NCBI GenBank assembly: GCA_049791675.1
Contig: JBARAD010000343.1
Location: 1 to 61,911, forward strand
Length of the DNA stretch: 61,911 bases
Direction: 5' to 3'
Source: Chryseosolibacter sp049791675
Lineage (GTDB): Bacteria; Bacteroidota; Bacteroidia; Cytophagales; Cyclobacteriaceae
Below the pieces are notes generated by a model. The model worked only from the letters and a program-made list of their open reading frames with translations, was not told the DNA's origin and did not search any database. Shown here one piece after another: positions 53,207-61,352 of the stretch; positions within the stretch are counted from its first letter, which is position 1; every line of letters begins with the position of its first letter. A program made the translations under genes and the position numbers.

Positions 53207-54241
53207 ATGTATAAGCTGATACGCCCGCTTCTGTTTTTGGTGGACCCGGAAAGAATCCATTCGCTCGTATTTGGGCTGCTTCGCATCGTTACGGCCGTTC
53301 CGGGAATCAGGTCTTTGATCCGGTCAATGTATCAACATGAAGACAAGCGGCTGGAGAAAAACCTGTTCGGGTTGACCTTCAAGAACCCGGTAGGATTGGC
53401 GGCGGGCTTTGACAAGGACGCGAAATTGATTGACGACTTATCCCTGATGGGATTTGGTTTTATTGAGATCGGGACATTGACGCCAAAGCCTCAGCCGGGA
53501 AACGAAAAACCCCGGTTGTTCAGGCTGCCGAAAGACAAGGCGCTCATTAATAGAATGGGTTTTAATAATGAGGGTGTTTTTTCAGCATTTGACAGGTTAA
53601 AGAAGAAGAAGTCGCCCCTCATTGTGGGCGGGAACATCGGTAAAAACAAGACAACCCCTAATGAGACAGCGCACGAAGATTACGTTGCCTGTTTTGATGC
53701 GCTCTATCCTTATGTAGATTACTTTGTCGTGAATGTAAGCTCTCCGAATACCCCCGGGCTGAGAGCGCTTCAGGAAAAAGGTCCGTTGCAGCAGCTGTTA
53801 CTGACAGTGAAGGCGTTGAGCCTGCAAAAGACGGTGGCCAGACCTGTCCTTTTGAAGATTGCGCCTGATCTCACCCAGGGTCAGCTGGATGATATTGTGG
53901 ATATATTGAAGACCACCGGCATCGACGGGGTGATCGCCACAAATACGACCATATCCAGGGAAGGGCTTGAGACCAGCAACCAGGAGCTTGACGGGATCGG
54001 GGCCGGGGGCCTGAGCGGAAAACCGCTGGCCAAACGGTCAACGGAAGTAATAAGATACCTGCGGCAGGCCCTCGGTCCGGCCTTCCCGATAATTGGTGTC
54101 GGCGGAATCATGTCTGCAGGGGATGCCCTGGAGAAATTGCAGGCAGGGGCCGACCTGATACAGGTTTATACGGGTTTTATATACGAAGGCCCCGCGCTGA
54201 TGAAGCGCATCAACAAGGCAATCCTCAGATCGCGGCATTAG
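53207..54241 (+). CDS. pyrD: Dihydroorotate dehydrogenase (quinone)
   Basis: A 344-aa class 2 DHODH feeding electrons to the quinone pool. The N-terminal amphipathic membrane helix (about 1-35) is present, unlike class 1. It is followed by FKNPVGLAAGFDKDA near 57-71 and the FMN/substrate region FVVNVSSPNTPGLRALQ, with the class 2 catalytic Ser. The end has GVGGIMSAGDALEKLQAGADLIQVYTG. Stop codon overlaps the stop of the convergent lipoprotein gene. Confidence 0.95.
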   Translation: MYKLIRPLLFLVDPERIHSLVFGLLRIVTAVPGIRSLIRSMYQHEDKRLEKNLFGLTFKNPVGLAAGFDKDAKLIDDLSLMGFGFIEIGTLTPKPQPGNEKPRLFRLPKDKALINRMGFNNEGVFSAFDRLKKKKSPLIVGGNIGKNKTTPNETAHEDYVACFDALYPYVDYFVVNVSSPNTPGLRALQEKGPLQQLLLTVKALSLQKTVARPVLLKIAPDLTQGQLDDIVDILKTTGIDGVIATNTTISREGLETSNQELDGIGAGGLSGKPLAKRSTEVIRYLRQALGPAFPIIGVGGIMSAGDALEKLQAGADLIQVYTGFIYEGPALMKRINKAILRSRH

Positions 54242-54687
54242 ATCCTCTCAAAATGCAGGGTCACCTTGATGTCGCCTGAAACCGACTGCCCGGTGTCAGG
54301 ATCGGTGATCGTCTCATTTTCTTTTTCGAGGTAAATGATGAGTGTGGTTGCCGTGAGTTCCTGGATGCTGTAGGCGCCGGTGAGCGCAATGAAGTCGGTG
54401 CTGAAATCGATGTCCGTGATCAGTTTGTCATCTACTATCTGCCAGGATCCTTCCGCCGGCGGTGTATCGGAAATGATGAGGGTGGCGTCGGACTTAAATT
54501 CTATTTCCGTGTCGAAGTTGTCGTCGTCCCGCGAGATGGGCAGGGGGATGCCAAAGGGGTGGAGTTCAACTTCCGCGAGCGTGCCTTTCCATTTGCCGAC
54601 GATCGAGGTCATTTCTTTTTCATCGTCCTTACAGGCGAGCAGGGTCGCCAGCATGAGCAATATACCGGCTGTTATTTTTGTTTTCAT
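54238..54687 (-). CDS. Lipocalin-like lipoprotein of unknown function
   Basis: A 149-aa protein with a lipobox (ILLMLATLLAC, Cys18-19 region) followed by KDDEKE. The mature start SIVGKWKGTLAEVE and later SDATLIISDTPPAEGSWQI follow the pattern of lipocalin-like domains common in Bacteroidota. ATG 54687 was chosen since a longer form would bury the signal peptide. Convergent with pyrD, sharing TTAG at 54238-54241. Confidence 0.72.
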   Translation of the reverse strand: MKTKITAGILLMLATLLACKDDEKEMTSIVGKWKGTLAEVELHPFGIPLPISRDDDNFDTEIEFKSDATLIISDTPPAEGSWQIVDDKLITDIDFSTDFIALTGAYSIQELTATTLIIYLEKENETITDPDTGQSVSGDIKVTLHFERI

Positions 54688-54720
54688 AAGCATGTGCTGT
54701 GAAGTAGGGTGGGCTAAAAT

Positions 54721-54851
54721 CATGCCGGGCTGCGGCATGCCACGGCCATCACTGCATCTTTATGGTCCCGGGCTTATCGCCATGCACCTTATTGGCACGG
54801 TCTCTAAAGACACGGGTTTGGGACTTTATTGCCCCGGGCTTCAGCCCGGGG
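54721..54851. repeat. REP-like palindromes
   Basis: CATGCCG...CGGCATG at 54721-54739 and a perfect CCCCGGGCT-tc-AGCCCGGGG at 54832-54851, with a related CGGGCTTCAGCCC at about 54874-54886. They fill the space between the lipoprotein and peptidase genes and resemble REP elements seen elsewhere in the window only in style. Confidence 0.7.
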
Positions 54852-54923
54852 ATAAATGGCCCAAAAAAAAGGACGGGCTTCAGCCCAACGACCACCCCGT
54901 CATGGGATCACATAGCCACTCCG

Positions 54924-57095
54924 TTACTCGGCGCCCGCATCGGCGAGGTCGAGCAGGAAAGCATACTCCTGCGCAATCTCTTTGTATATCTGAAATCTTC
55001 CGGAAGCGCCGCCATGACCTGTCTCCATGTTCGTGCGAAGCAGCAGGGTGTTGTCATCGGTCTTCATTTCGCGGAGCCGGGCAACCCACTTGGCAGGTTC
55101 CCAGTATTGGACCTGTGAATCATGAAGGCCCGTCGTGACGAGCATGTTCGGATAATCCTGCGCCTTCACCTGGTCGTAAGGTGAATATTCGAGCATGTAC
55201 ATATATGACTCCAGCTCATCGGGATTTCCCCACTCGTCAAACTCACCGGTGGTGAGCGGGATCTCGTCATCCAGCATCGTGGTGACGACATCGACGAAAG
55301 GTACTTTTGCGACTACGCCCTTGTAAAGATGCGGCGCCATGTTCACCACCGCACCCATCAGCAATCCGCCGGCGCTTCCTCCCATGGCGAAGAGATTTTC
55401 CGGACTGGTGTAGCCCTCTTCCATGAGAAACTCCGAACAATCGATAAAATCGGTGAAGGTGTTTTTCTTTTTAAACATTTTGCCGTCCTCGTACCACTGC
55501 CTTCCCATCTCCTGGCCTCCGCGAATATGGGCGATCGCATACACAAAACCCCTGTCGAGCAGACTTAAGCGCGTATGGGAAAAAGAGGGATCGGTACTGT
55601 ATCCGTAGGATCCATAAGCGTACAACAAAGTTGGATTATTGCCATCCTTCCTGATTCCTTTCTTATACACGATGGAAAGTGGTATCCGCGTGCCATCGTC
55701 GGCGGTGGCCCACAATCTTTCTGTTTGATAATCTCCCTGCGTATAGCCACCCACTACCTCCTGTTGCTTCAACAGCTTCTTTTCTTTTGTCCGCATGTTG
55801 TAATCGAAAGTGGAGTTGGGTGTGGCCAGCGAAGAATATCCATAGCGCACCCACTCGGTATCAAGGTCAATGTTAGCAGCGGAGGAAAGCGTATAGGCCG
55901 GTTCGCCGAAATTCAAATAATGTTTCTGTCCTGTTCTTTGATCGATCACCCGCATGAGCGTATTCGCTTGCGCGCGTTCAATCAACACCAGGTGATCGCG
56001 GAATACTTCGATCCCTTCCAGCAGGGTGTCTCTGCGCTCGGGTATCTTTTCCTTCCATTGAGATCTTACGGTCCCCTTTTCGGGCGTCTCCATCAAGCGA
56101 AAGTTCTGCGCGTCCAGGTTGGTGACGATGTAGAATTTATCCTTGAAGTGATCGATGGAATATTCCAGTCCCCGTTCGCGCGGAGTAAATTGCTGGAATG
56201 AGCCTTCCGGTCTGTTTGCATCCAGGATCCTGTAATCATTGGTCAGCGTACTTCCCGACCAGATCACCAGGTATTTTTTCGATTTTGTTTTTGTGATGCC
56301 GGTATAGAATGTTTCATCCTTTTCTGTGTAGGCGAGGAAATCTTTTGCCGGATCTGTTCCGATCTTATGGCGATAGATCTTGTCGGAACGAAGGGTAACT
56401 GAATCCTTCATGCTGTAAAAGAAAGTTTTGTTATCGTTCGCCCACGCCACATAGCCCTCCGTATTGGGAACGGGACGGTCGACGATCTTTCCGGTGCGCA
56501 GATCTTTCAGATACAGTGTGTATCGCCTCCGGCTCACGGTATCCACCCCATAGGCCAGGAGGTTGTTGTCTTCACTCACTTTCAATCCCCTGACCTGAAA
56601 ATAGGAATATCCTTCCGCCATTTCATTCACATTCAGCAGCACTTCCTCAGGAGCTTCCAGCGATCCTTTCTTGCGACAATAGACCGGATACTCCTTGCCC
56701 TTTTCGTAACGGTTGTAATACCAGTAACCGTTGTCCTGGTATGGAACCGATTCATCATCCTGCCGGATGCGGCCGACCATTTCGTCGTACAGCTTTTTCT
56801 GCAAACCTTCCGTGTGATTTAACCTTGATTCCAGGTATTCGTTTTCCGTGGTGAGATAATCCAGCACTTTTTTGGTCTGTTCATCCTTTGCGTCGGCGCT
56901 TTTTTGCGCTTCCGAAAGTTTCATCCAGTAATAGGGATCGATCCGTTTACTTCCATGCGCCGTGAGCTCGTGTGGAATTCTTTCGGCTGCCGGAGCCTGG
57001 ATGGTATTTTGCTCTTCCTTTTTGTTTGACTGCTTACACGCAATGATGGTGGCTGCCAGAAAAAGAAATAATGAATGACGGACGATATAGCGCAT
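54924..57095 (-). CDS. S9 family peptidase (oligopeptidase B-like), lipoprotein
   Basis: A 723-aa prolyl-oligopeptidase-family serine peptidase. Lipobox with Cys20 (FLAATIIAC) suggests anchoring in the envelope. A seven-bladed propeller (about 80-430) gates the catalytic domain (about 440-723). Nucleophile Ser lies in MGGSAGGLLMGAV, Asp in TGLHDSQVQYW and His in TGHGGASG. The ACIEP-like region RGGQEMGRQWYEDG resembles oligopeptidase B, which cuts after basic residues. ATG 57095 chosen over an upstream start adding 18 residues. Confidence 0.9.
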   Translation of the reverse strand: MRYIVRHSLFLFLAATIIACKQSNKKEEQNTIQAPAAERIPHELTAHGSKRIDPYYWMKLSEAQKSADAKDEQTKKVLDYLTTENEYLESRLNHTEGLQKKLYDEMVGRIRQDDESVPYQDNGYWYYNRYEKGKEYPVYCRKKGSLEAPEEVLLNVNEMAEGYSYFQVRGLKVSEDNNLLAYGVDTVSRRRYTLYLKDLRTGKIVDRPVPNTEGYVAWANDNKTFFYSMKDSVTLRSDKIYRHKIGTDPAKDFLAYTEKDETFYTGITKTKSKKYLVIWSGSTLTNDYRILDANRPEGSFQQFTPRERGLEYSIDHFKDKFYIVTNLDAQNFRLMETPEKGTVRSQWKEKIPERRDTLLEGIEVFRDHLVLIERAQANTLMRVIDQRTGQKHYLNFGEPAYTLSSAANIDLDTEWVRYGYSSLATPNSTFDYNMRTKEKKLLKQQEVVGGYTQGDYQTERLWATADDGTRIPLSIVYKKGIRKDGNNPTLLYAYGSYGYSTDPSFSHTRLSLLDRGFVYAIAHIRGGQEMGRQWYEDGKMFKKKNTFTDFIDCSEFLMEEGYTSPENLFAMGGSAGGLLMGAVVNMAPHLYKGVVAKVPFVDVVTTMLDDEIPLTTGEFDEWGNPDELESYMYMLEYSPYDQVKAQDYPNMLVTTGLHDSQVQYWEPAKWVARLREMKTDDNTLLLRTNMETGHGGASGRFQIYKEIAQEYAFLLDLADAGAE

Positions 57096-57115
57096 GGGGA
57101 TTGTTGTTCGGACAG

Positions 57116-57123
57116 CAAATATA
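57116..57123 (-). promoter_or_regulatory. -7 box for the S9 peptidase gene
   Basis: Minus-strand TATATTTG, exact match, 20 nt upstream of the ATG at 57095. Confidence 0.65.
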
Positions 57124-57305
57124 ATGAAACGCCGAGAAGCCAGATTCAATATGAATGATTTGAAAAAGTTTCAGTGATCGACAAGCCACTCACCGGATCA
57201 GTACGGGGAAAACCTGTCAAAACTTGCGACCGCAGATAAAGCGGAAGGAAACTGTGTGTTCACGCACGTGATTCAATGTTTTTCTTTAGTTTTACGCGTT
57301 GAAAC

Positions 57306-59783
57306 ATGGCAAAAAACACCTATAAATCCAATACATTCAAGAAGGCTGACAAGGAGAAGCGCGGCAAGTCATCTTCGTCTGGCTTTAATCTTGCGTTCTT
57401 GAAAGATCAGCGCTTTAAACTTGCCATTGGGTTCTTCCTGATCATCGCAGGATTGTACATGTTCTTTGCTTTACTGTCGTATATGTTTACCGGCCAGGCT
57501 GATTTCAGCGAGGTGGGTAATCATCAAAGCATGAAGAGCATCTTCGAGTCCTTGCGTGAGAAAGAGATCAGCAACTGGTTGGGATTGTACGGCGCCATCA
57601 TTTCACATTTTTTCATTTTCCGTTGGTTTGGAATTTCTTCCTTCCTGATTCCTCCCTTGCTCTTTTTACTGGGATTCAAAATTGTGTTCAAAAAAGAACT
57701 CGTCAGGCTTTCCTCCTATACCATTTTTGCATTTTTCTCCATCCTGTGGTTATGTCTCATGCTCGGTTATATGGTTGAGATCAATGAGGGCGGCCATGCC
57801 TGGCAGATGCTGGGTGGGGGATTCGGCCTCCTGCTCGCACAGCTGAGCTATGGTATGTTCGGATGGGGAACCTTCCTCATCCTGGTCCTGACTTTATTTA
57901 TTTTTATCATATTCTATTTCAACATTACTTCTATTCCTGCCTTTCAGTACAAGAACCCCAAGCCTATGGGTTCAGACGCCATTGTGGATGATGATGAGCC
58001 TTTATTGTCGAGTTACACCGATGAAGAAGACAAGTGGGTGGACCCGATGATTCCGGAAGGCGCGCCGAAAGTACCTGTAAAGAACAGGGAGCCGGAAGTG
58101 ATCCCTGAACCTCAGCTGGTTGCTTCCAACAAGGCGCTGAACCTCGATGTGACGCCCATTGCACCATTCAAGAAAGAACCGCCCAAAGGCGAACCTGAGT
58201 TCACGGTGGAAGAAAGACTTGAAACGGATCAGATCGCCGAAAACCTTGTGGAGGAACACGGAGAATACGATCCGACGCTGGAATTAAGCAGTTACAAGTT
58301 TCCGACGCTCGATCTTTTAAATGAATACGATTCCGGCAAGGCAGGTGTAACGCAGGAGGAGCTCAATCAGAACAAAGACAAGATTGTCGCCACCCTGGTA
58401 AATTTCAAGATCGGTATTCAAAGCATCAAGGCCACCATCGGGCCTACGGTAACGCTATACGAAATCGTACCGGACGCCGGTATCAAAATTTCCAGGATTA
58501 AGAATCTTGAAGACGATATTGCACTCAGCCTTTCGGCGCTGGGTATCAGGATCATTGCGCCCATCCCCGGCAAGGGTACCATTGGTATCGAGGTGCCGAA
58601 TAAGAACAGGGAGATGGTGAGCATCCGCTCGATGCTGGCGACTCCGTCGTTTGCCAAGACAGACAAAGAGTTGCCGATCGCGCTGGGCAAGACCATCTCG
58701 AATGAGGCCCTGGTGATAGACCTCGCCAAAATGCCCCACCTGCTGGTCGCAGGGGCCACGGGTCAGGGTAAATCCGTGGGGTTGAACGTGATCCTTACCT
58801 CATTAATATACAAGCGCCATCCTTCCCAGTTGAAATTTGTGCTGGTCGATCCGAAAAAGGTGGAAATGTCCCTGTATTCGAAACTGGAGAGACATTACCT
58901 GGCCAAACTCCCCAACAGCGAGGAGGCCATCATCACGGATACCCGGAAGGTAGTTCATACGCTGAATTCGCTCTGTATAGAAATGGAGAACCGTTACGAG
59001 ATCCTGAAGGATGCGGGGGCGCGGAACCTGAAAGAATACAACGCCAAATTCGTGGCCCGAAAGCTGAATCCGAAGGAAGGTCACCGTTTCCTTCCCTATA
59101 TCGTGTTGGTTATCGACGAGTTGGCCGATCTGATGATGACCGCCGGCAAGGAGGTTGAAACGCCGATCGCCCGTCTGGCCCAGCTTGCCCGCGCCATTGG
59201 AATACACCTGGTGGTCGCTACGCAGCGACCTTCTGTGAATGTCATCACAGGGGTGATCAAGGCCAATTTCCCGGCCCGCCTGTCCTTCCGCGTTACTTCC
59301 AAAGTGGACTCACGTACTATTCTCGATACCGGGGGCGCGGACCAGCTGGTAGGTCAGGGCGATATGCTGCTCAGCTCCGGGTCTGATATCATCCGCCTGC
59401 AATGTCCTTTCGTGGATACGCCTGAAATTGACAAAGTGTGTGATTTTATAGGATCCCAGCGTGGTTACGATTCCGCTTACCTGTTGCCTGAATACGAGGG
59501 TGACGATGAGGGCGGCGTAAATAATGTTGATCTTTCAGACAGGGATGCGCTTTTTGAGGAGGCGGCAAAGGTAATTGTGATGCACCAGCAGGGCAGCACG
59601 TCCCTTATCCAGCGTAAGCTGAAACTGGGATACAACCGCGCAGGAAGGCTGATTGACCAGCTTGAAGCAGCCGGGATAGTAGGCCCCTTTGAGGGCAGCA
59701 AGGCCCGCGAAGTTTTAATCAAGGATGAATTAAGTTTGGAACAATTATTGAATAATTTGCGGGAAAAACACAGTCAACCATAA
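57306..59783 (+). CDS. ftsK: DNA translocase FtsK
   Basis: An 825-aa septal DNA pump. A basic N-terminus is followed by four or five helices (about 35-215), a Pro/Glu-rich linker (about 220-320), then alpha/beta motor domains. Walker A is GATGQGKSVG (Gln where Ser is usual), and Walker B is VLVIDELADLMM. The DNA-reading gamma winged helix is at the C-terminus (STSLIQRKLKLGYNRAGRLIDQLE), with the family RAIGIHLVVATQRPSVNVITG segment. It aligns chromosome dimers for Xer recombination. lolA follows by 18 nt. Confidence 0.95.
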   Translation: MAKNTYKSNTFKKADKEKRGKSSSSGFNLAFLKDQRFKLAIGFFLIIAGLYMFFALLSYMFTGQADFSEVGNHQSMKSIFESLREKEISNWLGLYGAIISHFFIFRWFGISSFLIPPLLFLLGFKIVFKKELVRLSSYTIFAFFSILWLCLMLGYMVEINEGGHAWQMLGGGFGLLLAQLSYGMFGWGTFLILVLTLFIFIIFYFNITSIPAFQYKNPKPMGSDAIVDDDEPLLSSYTDEEDKWVDPMIPEGAPKVPVKNREPEVIPEPQLVASNKALNLDVTPIAPFKKEPPKGEPEFTVEERLETDQIAENLVEEHGEYDPTLELSSYKFPTLDLLNEYDSGKAGVTQEELNQNKDKIVATLVNFKIGIQSIKATIGPTVTLYEIVPDAGIKISRIKNLEDDIALSLSALGIRIIAPIPGKGTIGIEVPNKNREMVSIRSMLATPSFAKTDKELPIALGKTISNEALVIDLAKMPHLLVAGATGQGKSVGLNVILTSLIYKRHPSQLKFVLVDPKKVEMSLYSKLERHYLAKLPNSEEAIITDTRKVVHTLNSLCIEMENRYEILKDAGARNLKEYNAKFVARKLNPKEGHRFLPYIVLVIDELADLMMTAGKEVETPIARLAQLARAIGIHLVVATQRPSVNVITGVIKANFPARLSFRVTSKVDSRTILDTGGADQLVGQGDMLLSSGSDIIRLQCPFVDTPEIDKVCDFIGSQRGYDSAYLLPEYEGDDEGGVNNVDLSDRDALFEEAAKVIVMHQQGSTSLIQRKLKLGYNRAGRLIDQLEAAGIVGPFEGSKAREVLIKDELSLEQLLNNLREKHSQP

Positions 59784-59801
59784 CCGCCTTAAGTTATTAC
59801 G

Positions 59802-60443
59802 ATGAAAAAAACGTTTTTAGCCGCCCTTTTACTGGTCCTGGTAAAAGTTACCTTCGCACAATACGATCCCAAAGCATTGGAAATCCTGGAAGCCATGGGT
59901 GAAAAATACAAGTCCATGCCCAGCTACGAAGCTAACTTCTCCTATGCCCTCACCAATGATGTGGAAAATATCAAAGAAGAATTTAAGGGTAAACTGACCG
60001 TGAAAGGCGATAAATTCCGGATTTCACTTCCGGAGCAGGAGGTCATCAACAACGGGGCGACTGTGTGGACCTACCTTCCTGAAGTAAAAGAAGTGAACAT
60101 CGATAATTACGACAGGAATTCGGGTGACATCAATCCGCTGAAGATCTACGAGATCTACCAGAAGGATTTCAAATATCTCTACATCCAGGATAAGACCGAA
60201 GCCGGTGTGGCCTGCGAGGAGGTGGACCTTGTTCCTGAAAAGAAAGATGCGCAGTATTTCAAGATCAAACTGCTGATCAAGAAGAAGGACCGGGTGATCC
60301 AAAGCCTCACGATGTTCGATAAGGGCGGGAACCGCTATAAATACACCATCACCAAGTTCGTTCCCAACAACGAGATCGCCGACAGCTATTTCAGTTTCGA
60401 TCCAAAGAAGTATCCCGGTGTCGAGGTGATCGATCTCCGTTAA
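59802..60443 (+). CDS. lolA: Outer-membrane lipoprotein carrier protein LolA
   Basis: A 213-aa periplasmic chaperone moving lipoproteins from the inner to the outer membrane. Signal peptide 1-19 (FLAALLLVLVKVTFAQ), then the LolA fold with LTVKGDKFRISLPEQEVINNGATVWTYLPEVKEV and a C-terminal DPKKYPGVEVIDLR. Length fits. Directly after ftsK, a frequent arrangement in Bacteroidota. Confidence 0.9.
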   Translation: MKKTFLAALLLVLVKVTFAQYDPKALEILEAMGEKYKSMPSYEANFSYALTNDVENIKEEFKGKLTVKGDKFRISLPEQEVINNGATVWTYLPEVKEVNIDNYDRNSGDINPLKIYEIYQKDFKYLYIQDKTEAGVACEEVDLVPEKKDAQYFKIKLLIKKKDRVIQSLTMFDKGGNRYKYTITKFVPNNEIADSYFSFDPKKYPGVEVIDLR

Positions 60444-60475
60444 TGTGCTATTGTGTTAATGTGTTAATGTGTTCG
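60441..60475. repeat. Octamer array TGTGTTAA beginning at the lolA stop
   Basis: TGTGCTAT, TGTGTTAA, TGTGTTAA and TGTGTTCG follow directly from the TAA stop of lolA. The unit is the same as in the array after xerD, 8.6 kb away. Confidence 0.92.
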
Positions 60476-60492
60476 GGTAATCGTTTTTACCC

Positions 60493-60500
60493 TATTTTTG
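60493..60500 (+). promoter_or_regulatory. -7 box for pyrF
   Basis: TATTTTTG, exact match, 4 nt before the ATG at 60505, predicting a leaderless transcript. Confidence 0.65.
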
Positions 60501-60504
60501 GCGC

Positions 60505-61323
60505 ATGAACGCTTCGCAGCTTTACCAGCACATCAAAGACAAAAGATCCTATCTATGCGTCGGCCTTGATACCGATCCCGAGAAGATCCCGAAGCATCTG
60601 CTATCCGCAAAGGACCCTGTTTTTGAATTCAACAAACAGATCATTGACGCCACGCATCAATATTGTGTGGCTTATAAACCCAACATCGCTTTCTACGAAG
60701 CGCTGGGCCCGTCGGGTTGGGAGAGCCTCGAGAAGACGCTTGATTATATTCCGAAAGATATTTTTACCATCGCCGATGCCAAAAGAGGCGATATCGGCAA
60801 CACATCCTCATTATACGCAAAGACATTTTTTGAATATCTGAATTTCGACTCCGTCACGGTTGCTCCTTACATGGGCGAAGATTCCGTAACGCCTTTCCTG
60901 AAGTATCATGGAAAGTGGGTCATCCTGCTCGCCCATACTTCGAATCCCGGAAGCAATGACTTCCAACTGATAGAATCGAAAGCTACAGGCAGAAAACTCT
61001 ATGAGGAGGTGATGATCAAAGCCTCCCAATGGGCGACCCCTGATCAGCTGATGTTTGTCGTGGGCGCCACCCAGGCGGAGAAGATCGCTTCTATCCGGAA
61101 AATTGCGCCAGGTTATTTTTTCCTCGTGCCGGGAATCGGTGCGCAGGGTGGTGATCTGGAGCTGGTTTCAAAGCACGGCCTGAACGCACAGTGCGGATTG
61201 CTCGTGAATTCTGCGCGGGCAATCATCTATGCCTCTTCCGGCGCGGATTTCGCCGCGGTCGCGGGAAGGGAGGCGCAGAAAGTACAACAGGAAATGGAGC
61301 GTTATCTCGACAACTATATGTAA
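60505..61323 (+). CDS. pyrF: Orotidine 5'-phosphate decarboxylase
   Basis: A 272-aa OMP decarboxylase of the longer (type 2) group, last step of UMP synthesis. It begins YLCVGLDTDPEKIPKHL, and the catalytic Asp/Lys cluster is DAKRGDIGNTS near 92-102. The phosphate end includes FLVPGIGAQGGDLE and LLVNSARAIIYAS. With pyrD at 53.2 kb it supplies two pyrimidine-pathway steps. Lies 61 nt after lolA with its own -7 box. Confidence 0.95.
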   Translation: MNASQLYQHIKDKRSYLCVGLDTDPEKIPKHLLSAKDPVFEFNKQIIDATHQYCVAYKPNIAFYEALGPSGWESLEKTLDYIPKDIFTIADAKRGDIGNTSSLYAKTFFEYLNFDSVTVAPYMGEDSVTPFLKYHGKWVILLAHTSNPGSNDFQLIESKATGRKLYEEVMIKASQWATPDQLMFVVGATQAEKIASIRKIAPGYFFLVPGIGAQGGDLELVSKHGLNAQCGLLVNSARAIIYASSGADFAAVAGREAQKVQQEMERYLDNYM

Positions 61324-61352
61324 CTTGTACGTGATGTTAAGACCCTCGCATC

